A stretch of DNA of 64,000 nt, taken from contig CM049404.1 in NCBI GenBank assembly GCA_026929865.2, forward strand, positions 6,901,001-6,965,000, given 5' to 3'. Below are positions 10,921 through 22,576 of the stretch, one piece after another. Source of the stretch: Hyperoplus lanceolatus. Its lineage: Eukaryota; Chordata; Actinopteri; Uranoscopiformes; Ammodytidae. Position 1 is the stretch's first letter. The number at the start of each line of letters is the position of its first letter. Made by a program: the position numbers and the translations under genes. The notes beneath the pieces are model-generated. The model had not been told where the DNA came from. It was given only the letters and a program-made list of their open reading frames with translations, and ran no database searches.

Positions 10921-11688
10921 GCCATGGACATATAAAGAAATGGACACCGGATTGAAACACGGCGCCCATTCATTCCTATGAAAGCTGCTCATTAACCCCC
11001 CGATGACTTGCTATATGTGATCGCTGTATGTGATCTTAAAACACTCCGTTTTTATAAAGTAATACAGTGGTTAACAAGTTCTCAACGAAGATTCCTCCGG
11101 CCATCTACACCAAACTAGTGGGCTAGCGCTGTTTTGATAGCGTGTGTTACATCTTTATAAGTCCATGGTGCTTAAGTGAACTATTGAAATCAACCAAACA
11201 AAGGTTGAAATGCTTTAGTAAGCTGTTAAAAGTTTTCCTGTAATGTTGTCGCTGTGAACGCAATTGCCTTATCAGAATGAGTAAGAATTGGTTTTATTTT
11301 CCTGCCGTGAGGCCGGGCCGAAACCTTTGTTTCATTACGACTATGTTCAGCTGCCCACCCCTCCTCCTCCCTCGAAAACAAACTGAAAGCTGTTAAAAGC
11401 CGTTTGGCTAATAAAACGCTTGAAGTGGCATTTTGAAATGAGAAATCTTCCATTTTACTAGTATATGTTCTAAAGATTAGTATGAGCCTATGATTGATAT
11501 TCAATTTTGCGAAGACACAATCTTGTTTGCCGCTTGTATTGTGTGGACGGGGAAATCTGCCTACGGACCTTATGAAAATAAGCTCCTCCCCCAGCCCCAT
11601 TCATCATAGCATGCGTACCAATGGATTGGCCACATGTCCATGCTGGCTGTTAGGAGAAGGCAGAGTCCTTGGGGCCTGGCGTAGGCAC
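10921..11688 (-). repeat. R-family repeat, inverted (copy R4)
   Basis: Reverse-complement copy of 7541-9037. It begins CCATGGACATATAAAGAAAT (matching the 8749-8784 end) and runs back through AAACTAGTGGGCTAGCGCTG, AAGCTCCTCCC and TGGCCACATGTCCATGCTGG. Compared with R3 about 240 bases are missing after GAAAGCTGCTCATT. With R3 it forms a large inverted repeat around 8.8-10.9 kb. Confidence 0.78.
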
Positions 11689-12330
11689 CATGGACCTATA
11701 AAGAAATGGACAGCGGACTGAAAACCGTTGGAACGTTGAAGCCATTCATTCCTATGAAAGCTGCTCATTGGCGCAGGGCGACCATACCGGAAGTATTCGC
11801 TTCCGCGTACACGGTGCCAACACGCCCCTTAAGCGTGACGCGCAGTGTACGTTTCACTGACGTTCTCGGATGAAGAAAGCAGTGTAACAGTCTAATATGT
11901 CCATGGCGTAAACTAAGCTGAAGCTAAGCGGAGACGAGCACAGTTGTATTGTTTATCTACCATGGAAGTATAAATTACATATCCCCGATGATTCTCTGTA
12001 TGTAATCTTAAAATGACACCCCGTTGTTGTTAAGTAATATAGTGATTCACAAGTTCTAAACGAAGACTACTCCTGCCATCAGGGCAGCACTATTAGCTAA
12101 TGTAAGCTAAACCAGCTAGTGGGTTAGCCCTGTTTTCGTAGCGTGTGCTGTTAGGTAGTGAGCAAAGTTCTTAGTGCTCTATTGAAATAAAGCAAACAAA
12201 TGTTCAAATGCCAAAGTGAGCTTTTTAAAGTTTAATTATAAGACCGAATGTGTGGTTGTCAAAGCAATTGCCTAATCAGAATGGGTTAGAATTAGTTTTA
12301 TTTTCCTGCTGTGGGTATCAGTTATATTAC
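11689..12330 (-). repeat. R-family repeat, second inverted copy (copy R5)
   Basis: Starts with the same CCATGGACCTATAAAGAAAT string as R4 and follows it directly in the same orientation. It shares CACAGTTGTATTGTTTA, CCCCGATGATT, AGTGGGTTAGC and ATTAGTTTTATTTTCCTGC with the family, but is more diverged and lacks the GGCCAAGCCATT half. Confidence 0.65.
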
Positions 12331-12636
12331 AAATTACACAAGCTTAAAAATTCAATGTAAAGTTAAACAGTGACAGTTAAACAATCCTTTTTTAAAGAAT
12401 ATTAGTGTTCTGGAACTGAAAATCAGGCTGTCTGGTTCAGATGAGAGTTGGCAACGAAATACCAGTTGAAACAACATTCAAGTTAAGTAATTAAGATGTT
12501 TATTGCTTTCAAGCAAGAGTCAAGGCACAATTATCAATAAGAATCAAGAATGTCAGCAATTTTTCAAAAATATATAGTAAACTGTACCTGTTGCATGAAA
12601 CGTAAACATTTGCAAGTCCACAACAGGCTTAACATG

Positions 12637-13771
12637 TATAGGGGAAGGTGGGGTGATTTGTGCATTTTGGAAGTTGCAAAACCCTTGTTTCTAGAAAACC
12701 GTGGAAGAAATTGGAAATGTGACCACATATTTAAGAAGAGCCATCCATTTGACTCATCCTGTAAAGAAGGGAGACACAAGGAATAAGATATAAGCACATT
12801 TAAGCTCAAAAAACTGTGTTTTGCCTTTCAAAGTAAAATTTCCATGATCAAGGTTTTTTGATTATTGTGTCTGAACAATTATAGACACGTTTGAAAACAT
12901 TTGACACATGTTTTAGTGCTTTGGTATGCTATACTTTGAGTCTATATAGTTAGCACAATGTCAACCCTAAATTGCTGCATCATGCCTATTATCCAAAATT
13001 CTGGGGATGGGGTGATTTGTGCGCAAGGGCCTGGGTGAGTTATAAGTAAGTAAGTAAGTAAAATGTATTTATAAAAGCACATTTATGACAGTTTGCACTG
13101 TCCAAAGTGCTGTACATAGTGCATTCAGTAGGTAAACAATGAAGGTAAAATAACAATAACCAAAATAAAAGACGTAAAGCCCATACATCCACATAAACAC
13201 AGATAGTAGTGCAGAGGTAAGTAAGTAGTGCAGAGGTTAATGGGGAGGAAACACCAGGGTGTACATATGGGTTTTGAGCCTTGATTTAAAGGCAGAAATG
13301 TAGGGGGAATCACATTTGTCAGGTGGCAGTTGGTTCCACAAGCACGGAGCAACTAGTGCAAAGTACATTTCTGAGAGTTGTGCCAGTGGCATGGCTGTAT
13401 ACGCTGGTCACCAAAAGAAAGTGATTGTCTACAGTAGCTCAGAAGAGGGTGTCATCTCAATTCCACTAACGACACCACTGATGAGAGTTCAGATGGCCGG
13501 TAGAAAGATGATGATGGTGACTTTGTCATTGTGACACAAATGACGCACAAATCACCCCAATGAGTGGGGTGATTTGTGCGACAAGACAACTTTTTTCCGA
13601 AAGCTATATTTCTCTTAAACAGTTTATTCCAGATCCAAAGTTTTTATTGCCAGGATGCACAAATATCCTGAAATATATGTACATATTTGAGTTGGAGACA
13701 TAACTGTCAAGGCCTGACTTTAAAATCACTTTGAGTAAAAAGTTGCACAAATCACCCCACCTTCCCCTATA
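12637..13771. mobile_element. GGGG-ended MITE (copy B)
   Basis: A 1.13-kb element with near-perfect inverted ends: TATAGGGGAAGGTGGGGTGA at the left and its complement at 13750-13771. The 14-mer GGGGTGATTTGTGC, continuing the left end at 12650, recurs exactly at 13009, in reverse at 13545, forward at 13566 and reverse at 13745. The 13545/13566 pair forms an internal palindrome. There is no coding capacity. A LINE-like fragment (13040-13340) is nested inside. Confidence 0.8.
13040..13340. mobile_element. Nested LINE/SINE-type fragment inside copy B
   Basis: AAGTAAGTAAGTAAAATGTATTTATAAAAGCACATTTA followed by GCACTGTCCAAAGTGCTGTACA is the common fish retroelement tail ('TTTATAAAGCACTTT... CAAAGTGCTGTACA'). 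The distal part has the matching GTTGGTTCCACAAGCACGGAGC block. It interrupts the body of the GGGG-ended MITE, so it inserted later or was captured. Family not resolved. Confidence 0.55.
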
Positions 13772-14837
13772 GATTATATATAAATATATTTCCTTAACAC
13801 CAGATAAAGAAAAACACCTTGTAAGCTATTTACATTTTCATTCAGGGAACTCACTGATTCATTCAAGTTGTTAAGAAGCGAAAGAGTCTGAAATGACTCA
13901 CATGGAACTATAAAAACTATAAAAAGCCATGGAAACCAGCAAGCAACACATTTTAAATTAAATAACCTGATTATAAAATAATAATCATGGATTAAAACAA
14001 TTGCAGAATTAGTTAATCTTCAATGTGATTTAAAACTCTGGGATGACCAGCTGCAAAATAAAAGTGGCAAAATGTTAGTGCAGCCACTGTAGAGCTGTAA
14101 AACGCAGCCACTGGTTTGTTGACCTGATTCTTTTGAACATGTGTGTGCAATAAATCAGACAGATATGTCCATGTCAGCTTTAAAAAAAAAAGTAATACTA
14201 AAATTGAATTTCAAACTGCATCCTGAAATATATTTAGCATGAAATATTGTACTGGTAGAGGGCTGTGGCAGCAATCGATGGAGGAGGCAGTGAAATGGGT
14301 ATGATTGACAGGGATATGAATGACAGAAATACAATTGTGGGAATTTTTAATATCAACATTGAGGTGTACGGCTGAAAAGCTCAGGATCCCATGGATGACA
14401 GCTTGGCAGGAGGTGTTGTGATGATCATGGACGAAGAAGAGTTAAGAGTATGGGTAGGGCTGTAGTTCTGGAGGAGGTAAGGTGTGTTTTACCTTTATGT
14501 GTGTCACTTTTGTGAAAGAGCTGCAGTATGGAATAAGCAGCAGCTGGGCAGGGCACTGAGAGGTGATGCGTGAGGCATGATGGTGGCACAGCAGACGAGT
14601 ACAGGAGCATGATGGACTGGGATCTGATGAGGAAACAAAAAAGATGATCTAATTTAAAATAGAATATACTCTGAAGTTTCCGGTTTCTGAAAACTGAAGA
14701 GAAGGGATTTAATCAAGGCTTTTTATCATTAATAAGATAGACTGTGACAAACAATCAATAACAAACAGAAAATATAAATGGCCGGTCTTAGTTTAAAGCC
14801 CACTCACCACGTCAAGGTGCTGGCCAAGAGTGGGTTC
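13772..14837. other. Intergenic, nothing recognised
   Basis: No coding frame, inverted repeat or known repeat identified in about 1 kb. Confidence 0.4.
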
Positions 14838-15130
14838 ACGAGACAAAGACTCACATCACAAAACTCAAACAGTCACAACAAGTAAACATATAAATACATG
14901 AAACATGTATAAAAGAGACCATAGACTCACATTATAAACTCAGACAGTCACAACATGTAAAATATATAAATACATGAAACATGTATATAAAAGAGACCAT
15001 AGACTCGCATTATAAACTCAGACAGTCACAACATGTAAAAAATATATAAATACATGAAACATGTATATAAAAGAGACCATAGACTCACATTATAAACTCA
15101 GACAGTCACAACATATAAATATAAAAACAT
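14838..15130. repeat. Minisatellite, 78-80-bp unit, about 4 copies
   Basis: The phrase GAGACCATAGACTCACATTA recurs at 14915, 14993 and 15073, with a diverged first unit from about 14838. Each unit continues AAACTCAGACAGTCACAACA, then TATAAATACATGAAACATGT. A partial further unit (AAGAGACCATAGACTCACATTA) sits at about 15240 after an AT-rich gap. Confidence 0.85.
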
Positions 15131-15750
15131 ATAAATACGATACCATATTTTTTTTTTTGTTTTTTGTTTTTGCTTTAAAATCAGAATACACATAACATTA
15201 AAACACATGCAATACAAATAAAAACAAAAACATATATAAAAGAGACCATAGACTCACATTAGAGAAAGGAAAAGAGAAAAGAAAAGATAAGAATAATAAT
15301 AGACAAAGCTATACTCAACTTGCAAGTTAGTGATGGGCATACATTTACATTTACAAAAATAACAGAGGTCACTGATCGGATGTGCTGTTTAAAGACATTT
15401 ATTATTCAACTATGCCTTGTGCTCCGTTATGCAAGCTCCAAGTCTACAATTGAACAATGTCTTTTTGCAGTTTTGAGTGCTTTGTGCCAACTTGTGCTCC
15501 GTCATGCAAGCTCCAAGTATTACACTAAACACTAAACTGTACAAATACAGATGTTATTGGCTGGAAGGTGGTTTGAGATATGCTATACATGTTCCACTGA
15601 TGACAACAATAATCTTCTTTCTTAAATTATTTACATTTTTTAATTGGTTAAATTTAAATGTAATCTTATAACTTATTTATCTAAATTTTAATTCAAATTG
15701 TTAAAAAAAAGGGGAGGGGGATTTTGTATTTACATATGTTTGCTACTACA

Positions 15751-15812
15751 GAATCTATCTATCTATATATCTATCTATCTATCTATCTATATATCTATCT
15801 CTCTATCTATCC
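15751..15812. repeat. (ATCT)n microsatellite, interrupted
   Basis: CTATCTATCTATATATCTATC repeated with occasional TATA and TCTC interruptions over about 60 bases, just downstream of the P-transposase stop codon region. Confidence 0.9.
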
Positions 15813-15848
15813 TAATAATTTGGTTTCTATCTATCCCAGTAATTTTGT

Positions 15849-18800
15849 TTACTGGTGATGAAAATGGATGAGTTTTGTAAATTTGTGTCTAACAGAGTCC
15901 TTATGCAGGCTCTCTGTTGCACGTCTTGCCAGATGGTTCATCCTTATTTTGCAATATAAAGAGGATGCCATTTTCACCAGGAGATGAACATGATTGTCCT
16001 CAACAGTGGTTTCGAACATGTGGTTGTGCAGCTCCGGGAACAATGTCTTACCAGCACTGTATTCCAGTACTTGTGTGACAATGGCTGATGTTATACCATG
16101 TCCCTGGGGGAGTTTGCCGGAAGTTGTTCTCAAAATTCTCTGAAAGCAACGCTCCGACTCCCTGCACACAGCAACTATCCCGGCAGATGGTTTTGCCAAA
16201 CCTCCACGATTCTTCAACAGAATGAAGGGATGCACGGTGGATGAAGTTAGAGCTTCAGCGCAAGGCATGCAGGTATGCCTTTCCTTGAGCTTTTTAACCA
16301 CAAAGCCAGCAATGTAGTTGATTGCTGCATCCTGTAGTCGGACACAGTATCAACATTTGGGCAGTGCTGGTATTCATGGTCAGCATGTCTCTCAGGCTCC
16401 ACAGGTTTCAGATCAAACCTCCGCGCGGTGTTCGCTGCAGAAGGAGTGACATCCATGATGGTGTTATTATCACGTAGGATGTAGTTGCCTGTTCCTGTTC
16501 TTACCTGGGACTTCAAAAGATGACGCTTGTAGGCCGCTGTAAACTGCCTTGATGTGGGATTGTTGTTGAATCCACCACGTGCTCTCAGAGAGGAGAAGAA
16601 CAGCTCGAGGTGATCTTGGCTCAGCTTGTAGGTGAGGAGGTAACGGCATGGTGCTCGGGCTGACAGACCAATTCAAGGAAAATATTCCATGCACTTGCAC
16701 AACTGGCAATAAAGCCAACTACACAAGTTTTCCTTTTTGGGCCTAAATACACCAGCTTACCTTTGTTGTCTTTCAGTTCCAAGAGTGACCTTTGAGCCTT
16801 TAGCAGGACTTCCTGTACCCGGTCCTTGTTTGATGCCCTCATTGGGGACTTGGCGCCTTCCCAATGGGTTCCTGCTGTTAAGGACATCGAGCATCAATGG
16901 TTCTCAGGAACTTCACTGTCTCCTCGCTAATCACTCGAACTGTTGGAGATGCAGCTGTGTGTTCACAGTACTCGAGAGCATCTGCTACACTGCTGCTGAA
17001 CACCTGAGCTGCAAGCTTCACCTTCATCTTTGTTTCTCCCACCGTATGTGCCATTTTTAACTTGTTTCAAGCCGTAATCCCTCCATCTCTTGAAGTTTGT
17101 TCAACTCCTCTATGTATTTCCAACGGATTTCTCCATTTGGAGTTCGGAGTAAACCTCCGTCAGCCAATGTGTTTCTGAGCAGCTTTAGCATATGGCAAAC
17201 ATCTAGCAGCACATGGACCAATTGTGATGGATTAGCAGGATCTGCAAAAGAGGATCTCATGTTGACATCCAATGTTGCTCCCAGGGCTCTCAGCATAGCA
17301 AAGTGGCATGATGGACCATCACATGTCAATGACACTGTGCAATGACTCCGGTGGCATGGAGTCGATGGAGGCATTCACTTATGATGTTGGCACGCCCACA
17401 CCAGTCATTCCGTCAATGCGAAATATGCAACAGGGATCTTCCAGGAGTCATTGATGGCAACAACCATGAGGACCAAGGCATCTTTGGCTGGTGGTAGACT
17501 GTCATCAACAGTGCCACAGCCAAGGTCCACATATCCATGGAATCTCCCAGCTGCATATTCCACATGCTTACGAATGGCCACTTCATCTAACATGAGAGCA
17601 CACAGGGTCTCTTTTCCTTCAACTTTTCTGTTCTGCACATGACATGCAAGAGCAGAAAATGCAGGCTGTGTAAAACCGGGATCTGCAGAAATTTGGCTGT
17701 ACCACGTCCGGATGGTGTCGGGATGGGGCAGTACAAGGTCAAAAACTTTACGCACAAAACTATAAGCTTTGGTCGAATAGAAGTGCAGAGTCATCGCGAA
17801 TGAACGCAACTCCTCTGACACTTTTGATCTTTTACCTTGCACCCTTCTGGAGAACAAGGTCTTATGGACTCCACTAAAGGAGTTCTCCAGCATCTCTGCA
17901 CAGCCACTAGAAATGAGAAGTTTGTCCTTTAGAGAACTGATGACCTGAGTTAAGCAGGACACTTTTTGCTTCAATTTCCAACTCTTCTTCTGCTCTAATC
18001 TAAGTTTTTTTCTAAAAGATCCCAGTTTTTGTTCAGCCTGCCATTTGCTAGTTTTAGGAGATACATTCACTGCATACATATGGTCAGCACTGGTTGATGC
18101 AGTGGCTTCAGAAACATTTACCTGTACCTCAACAGCTTCATCAACAATAACTGCAACCTCTGTGACTTCCGAAACATTAACACTTACCTCATCAGCTACA
18201 TCAACAACACCTGCAACATCTAAAAAGAGTTTGCAGTAATTGTGTTCTTCGTTCACATTACTTACCTCTGCCCTGGCAATACTTACCTCTGCCCTGACCT
18301 GCTCTGCCCCTACCATAGATGGTGCTTGAGGGTTGCCGAAAAGGGTGGGGACCGCATCTGCCTTGAGTTTGCGATTGATGGTGAAGCAGTCCTCGGTGAA
18401 ATGGCAGTTACATAATCTGCTATACTCATTGGGGACCCACGTCTTTCGGTTGATGTTCTTTAACCACTGGCGGAGCCTTTTCTTCTGTTGGAGCGGGAAG
18501 CTGTGGAGAAATGATGTTTATTACCTTCAAAGATATTTCAAAGTAATTTAAAAAAACATGTGGAAGGAATACTATTATGTAGTAACAATATTATTTGTGC
18601 AATTTCAAGTTAACACGCCAAATAATCATCTACTTTAAAAAAATCTGGCCTCCTCTAAAATGACACCTGTCTCTTGTAGAGCAAAGCACTTTGAGCTGCA
18701 TTCTATGTCATGAAAGATGATACATAAATAAAGTTAAGTATAAGGACAATTCTGCTGCATGTACCTTTTGCATGTTGTAGGTTTTCAAAATACAAATCAT

Positions 18801-19599
18801 TTTATTTATTTAATCAAATAGTCATTGGAATAGAAATAAACACGTCCTTCATATCTGGGTAATAACAGAACAATATAATAAAGTTAAAAAAAATTGCCGT
18901 TTCCATTGGTTTCCAAGACACAAAAGTGATGGCATTCTGGTACTTCCCCAATAGTTTGCAATGGTAATTAGTATAATATATTTAATTCAGTGTGAATAAT
19001 AAGGTTATCTTTATCTTCAACGATCAAACAAATACAATGTGAGTTTTTGTGCAGCAATAATTCTTGAAATCTATCCAAATAATATTGCCTAACTTTTCTT
19101 TTGAATTTTAATTATTATATATATATAATTTTAAAAAAAAAGTAAAAGAAGAAAAAAAAAATTTAAGGTCGTCAGATATACTTAACGATCCACCGAGTCA
19201 GAACAATGATAGTAGCAGTTTGCATAAATGCCTCGTTAAATAGGTTTGTATCACCTCAAAAATATTAGAAATAAAACATTTAAGTGAATACGCTCATACA
19301 ACAAAATAGAGTAGTGTTGGCCTTTATCAAAAATGGGTGCATAACTTCAATCTAAAGTTTGGAACTGCATCGCCTGACAAATGACAAAATGGTAACTTAG
19401 TTCTAACATTAAGCTAATGTTAGCTTGCGGCGTGGTGCGTGGTCGTAGCGTAGTGGCATACTAATGTAATTTGACGATAAAGTATACTTTTTTTTAATTA
19501 TGATTAATAATTAGTTCCGAAACTATCTTTCACATACCGGTGAAGGGAGATCTTGGATTCCGATCGATTCACGCAGTTGACAGCAACACAAACAGGCAT
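15849..19599 (-). pseudogene. P-element transposase (THAP9-like), frameshifted
   Basis: Exon 1 (19599-19538) encodes MPVCVAVNCVNRSESKISLH with the first half of the THAP C2CH zinc finger and ends at GTATGT. Exon 2 starts at 18500 after CTCCACAG; the junction restores R-FPLQQKKRLRQW and the rest of the finger (RLCNCHFTEDCF, AVPTLF). A Val/Glu-rich linker and coiled segment follow, then the catalytic region: LMLDEVAIRKH (first Asp), VSLTCDGPSCHF (second Asp), LLDVCHMLKLLRN (GTP-binding insertion area), LSQDHLELFFSSLRARGG (last acidic block, about 16640-16580), FNNNPTSRQF, and a C-terminal KKLKERHTCMPCAEAL. Frameshifts and stops (for example near 17400 and between 16890 and 17060) make it non-functional as it stands, but every acidic block is still readable. 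A GTAAGA donor after LLKSQ (about 16496) suggests a further real intron. Terminal repeats were not identified. Confidence 0.88.
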
Positions 19600-20256
19600 C
19601 TTTCGTATTGATTGATGAGTTATGACTTATCTTATCAAGTGAGTTAGGTAGAAAGGGGAGGATATTAGCATGATCATCATTTTATATAGAACATGTAGCC
19701 CATCCCCCTCTCCGATCCCTCCGTGGTCACCGTCATTCCATCCATGTGCGTCTCACTCGAACTCGTGCGTTGGAGCCGGAGCCGCAGCACATCTCAAAGG
19801 TAAATTTAAGGTTTCTTTGTAGGAGTTTTGCATAAAATATTATTCTTAATAAAAATCGTTCATGTTAAATTTTTTTACAACATTACAGCATACAGAAATA
19901 TCAAAGTATTCTGCCATTGGATGTCTACAGTTGATGTTTGCTTGCTAGCTTAATCATTTTTTTCTTAAATATTTTAGCTACCATAAAACAACTGAAAAAA
20001 AAATGGACATGGACAGAGCTGGAGGACCAAAATCCACAAGTAAGTATTTAGCTTGACTAAGGAGAATATATTCATTCAAATGCTGCATATGACATAGCTA
20101 ATGACTGCATGAATAGTATGTAGCTGTATTGGTATATCTGTTAACAGACCATTGGAAAAACACCAATAAGACAAATCATTTGTGCTAGATATTTACTTCA
20201 CTCTGTATTTACATGTATAGTAATCTGTGTTTTGTAAATCTTTAGAAAACAGATCT
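19600..20256. other. Intergenic; upstream region of P-like and SGNH relics
   Basis: Separates two divergent relics. It contains ATGGACATGGACAGAGCTGG at about 20002 followed by a GTAAGT donor, a possible small first exon for the SGNH protein, but the phase does not fit cleanly. Nothing else recognised. Confidence 0.35.
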
Positions 20257-20784
20257 GGATCATAGGGGACAGCTACGTCCGCCGTGGAGAGGAGAGAGCC
20301 AGGGAGACCTGTGGCCCCAACCTAGGCCTGGAGGCCAGGGTTAGCTGGTTTGGGCCGGACTCAGATGGAAGACCCTCATCCCCTTCTTTTTGCAGTCCCT
20401 GAGAGGAAGAACAGCCCCGGATGTCCTGCTCATCCACTGTGGCGGTAACGACCTCGGACGCCTGAAGGGAGTGGAGGTTGTTGCCGCCATGAAGCAGGAC
20501 CTGCAGCACCTCCACCGGGAGTACCCAGACATTAAGATCATTTTCTCTAAAATCAACGAGAGACCCCGGTGGAGGGCTAAAAAACGGGGAGGCTTAATCA
20601 TGCCAGGAAATGGGTGAACAGTGTGATGGACACATTTGTTAGTGTAGAGCTTGGAGGCACCAGCGTAGAGCATCATGGGATTAAGTTTAACTGCCGTGCT
20701 TTATACCTAAACGACAGGGTTCATTTCACCAATAGGGGAAATTACATTTTCTTAAAAACATTTCACAGTGTCTTGAAGAGATAA
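20257..20784 (+). pseudogene. SGNH/GDSL-type hydrolase domain relic
   Basis: The three signature blocks of an SGNH hydrolase are visible in order: block I WIIGDSYVRRG (nucleophile Ser in GDS), block III VLLIHCGGNDLG (G-x-ND), and block V NDRVHFTNRGNYIF (Asp and His three apart). The protein needs two frame changes, one near 20390 and one near 20590, so it is a pseudogene of roughly 175 codons ending at TAA 20784. Such domains are found in fish as accessory ORFs of tyrosine-recombinase retrotransposons (DIRS/Ngaro type) and as stand-alone predicted proteins. No recombinase or reverse transcriptase is seen nearby, so the parental element is not identified. Confidence 0.78.
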
Positions 20785-22067
20785 TCCAGAGTGGGTGAAA
20801 CTGACACTTTCTGGGCCAATACGTTCAGCCTTCACCCACTCTGAATTGTAATTTCAACTGAGTTTACATCTGTAAATAGAATATAATCCAGGTCATTAAT
20901 CTTTATTCAATGATGCTCTTTTTTTGCATATTTTAAAATCAGTAATTAAAAGTAATTAGAACGATTGGTAATCATTTGTGTTTATCACACTGTTCATTCA
21001 TTTTCCTGTTCTTCCTCTCATTCCTTTCCCCCCTTCCACCCCAGCCAAACTGACTTGCTCTCTCCTCTCCACGTCCTTCGTAGCTGTCCCCCAAGAGTTA
21101 ATATTTTTTTGTGTAATAAAAGCTTTTTATTGTAACACTTTTTGTTCAAATCCTTTTTCTTACACATGGTCTCCACTTGGACATCATTTCATGATAACCA
21201 ACGTACACACTGTTATACCTTATTTACTTTATTTAATCAAGGGACATAGGCAGTTTAATTAAAAAGAGATAGAACTTTATTGATCTGGGAACTTCATTAA
21301 TATGCACGGTTGCTCCAAATAACAAATAACACCAACAACATAGTAGTCCTACATAGAAAAAATACAGTTCAATATTATTTAATATTATTGCTTAAGAAAC
21401 AGATTCCTTCCATTTAACTATTTACGAAAAATGCAATCAATAATTTATATAAAAATAAATGGTTACATATTGAACAGCAACGAAGTTGGAGTAGCCTATA
21501 CCAACATAATTAATTATAATACACCAACATTGTTAACTGTCATACATAACTTAACAAGCAACTGCAAATTAAAAACCAACGTAACTGAAATGGTTATATT
21601 ACACTAACAATATTATAAAAATTACATAGGTCTCCCATAATCATTCAAGTAATCAATACATCCGTGCCTGTTACAGGCATTTCAATGATGTGTGTTTTCC
21701 ACACCATGGGTAGCGCAAATGGCATAGTACCCATTAGAGATTATTAGAGCTCATCAGCACAGCTGGAGGTGATAGTGAGGCTGCCGCTGGATGAGCAACT
21801 AGTTTTTGTACATGATCCCGTAATGCACCCATCCTTTGCCTATGGATCTTTTGAATAAATGGATCAATATATGGTGAATCGCAATGATCGCAAGAAGAGG
21901 AACGTGAGAGTTGAGCTCACGCGACTAACAGCTGAACCAGTCTACAAATCCCTCGGCGACTGTAATGTTAAAAAGTCACCTGCCTAAAAATCATCAACGT
22001 CCTTCATGTTAAGTAAAAGAAAAAACCTCAGACACGAGAAGTTAATGGAGCCTCGCACTGAAAGAGT
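20785..22067. other. Intergenic, nothing recognised
   Basis: About 1.3 kb. It holds AAAAAGAGATAGAACTTTATTGATC (about 21260), which looks like the tail of a retroelement, and AT-rich sequence. No gene or paired inverted repeat found. Confidence 0.4.
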
Positions 22068-22490
22068 CATGGACCTATAAAGAAACACTGCTCTCGGAGG
22101 CCGGAGCAGAAAACCGAAACATTTGTTTCACTACGACTCTATTCAGCTGCCCACGGCTGCCCACCCCTCCTCCTCCCGCGAAAACAAACTGAAAGACGTT
22201 GGAAAGTCATACACAAACGCTGAGGTGGCGTTTTAAATGAGAAAACTTCAGTTTTATTAGTACATGGTCTAAAGATAAGTATGAGCCTATGATTGATATC
22301 CAGAAAAATTTGCGGGAGACACAATCTTGTTCGCCGCTTGTATTGTGTGGACGGGGAAATCTGCCTCAGGGCTCCATGGAAAATAAGCTCCCATTCACAG
22401 CATGCAGTACCAATGGGTTGGCCACTAGTCCATGCTGGCTGCTCGGAGAAGGCAGCATCCTGGGGGCCTGGTAGGCACGCATTAAACAAT
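22068..22490 (-). repeat. R-family repeat (copy R6)
   Basis: Reverse-oriented copy beginning CATGGACCTATAAAGAAACA and continuing through CAGCTGCCCACGGCTGCCCA, AAACAAACTGAAAG, ATGAGCCTATGATTGATATC, GTGTGGACGGGGAAATCTGC and GTTGGCCACTAGTCCATGCTGGC to CCTGGGGGCCTGG. It lacks the distal half present in R3. Confidence 0.75.
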
Positions 22491-22576
22491 TTTTTTGACA
22501 CAAAATGATCAAGCGCTAGATCAGGGGCGTTAGGCACGTTGGCGACCGCATCCAACGCGTTTGGTGTGGGCGCATC

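Noticed and set aside
7541-11688. R3 and R4 as long terminal repeats of a retrovirus-like element
   Set aside because: They are in inverted, not direct, orientation; no gag/pol-like coding lies between, and R3 has its own inverted ends.
20002-20038. First exon for the SGNH protein (MDMDRAGGPKST)
   Set aside because: Joining through the GTAAGT donor gives the wrong frame; only a weak alternative donor would work.
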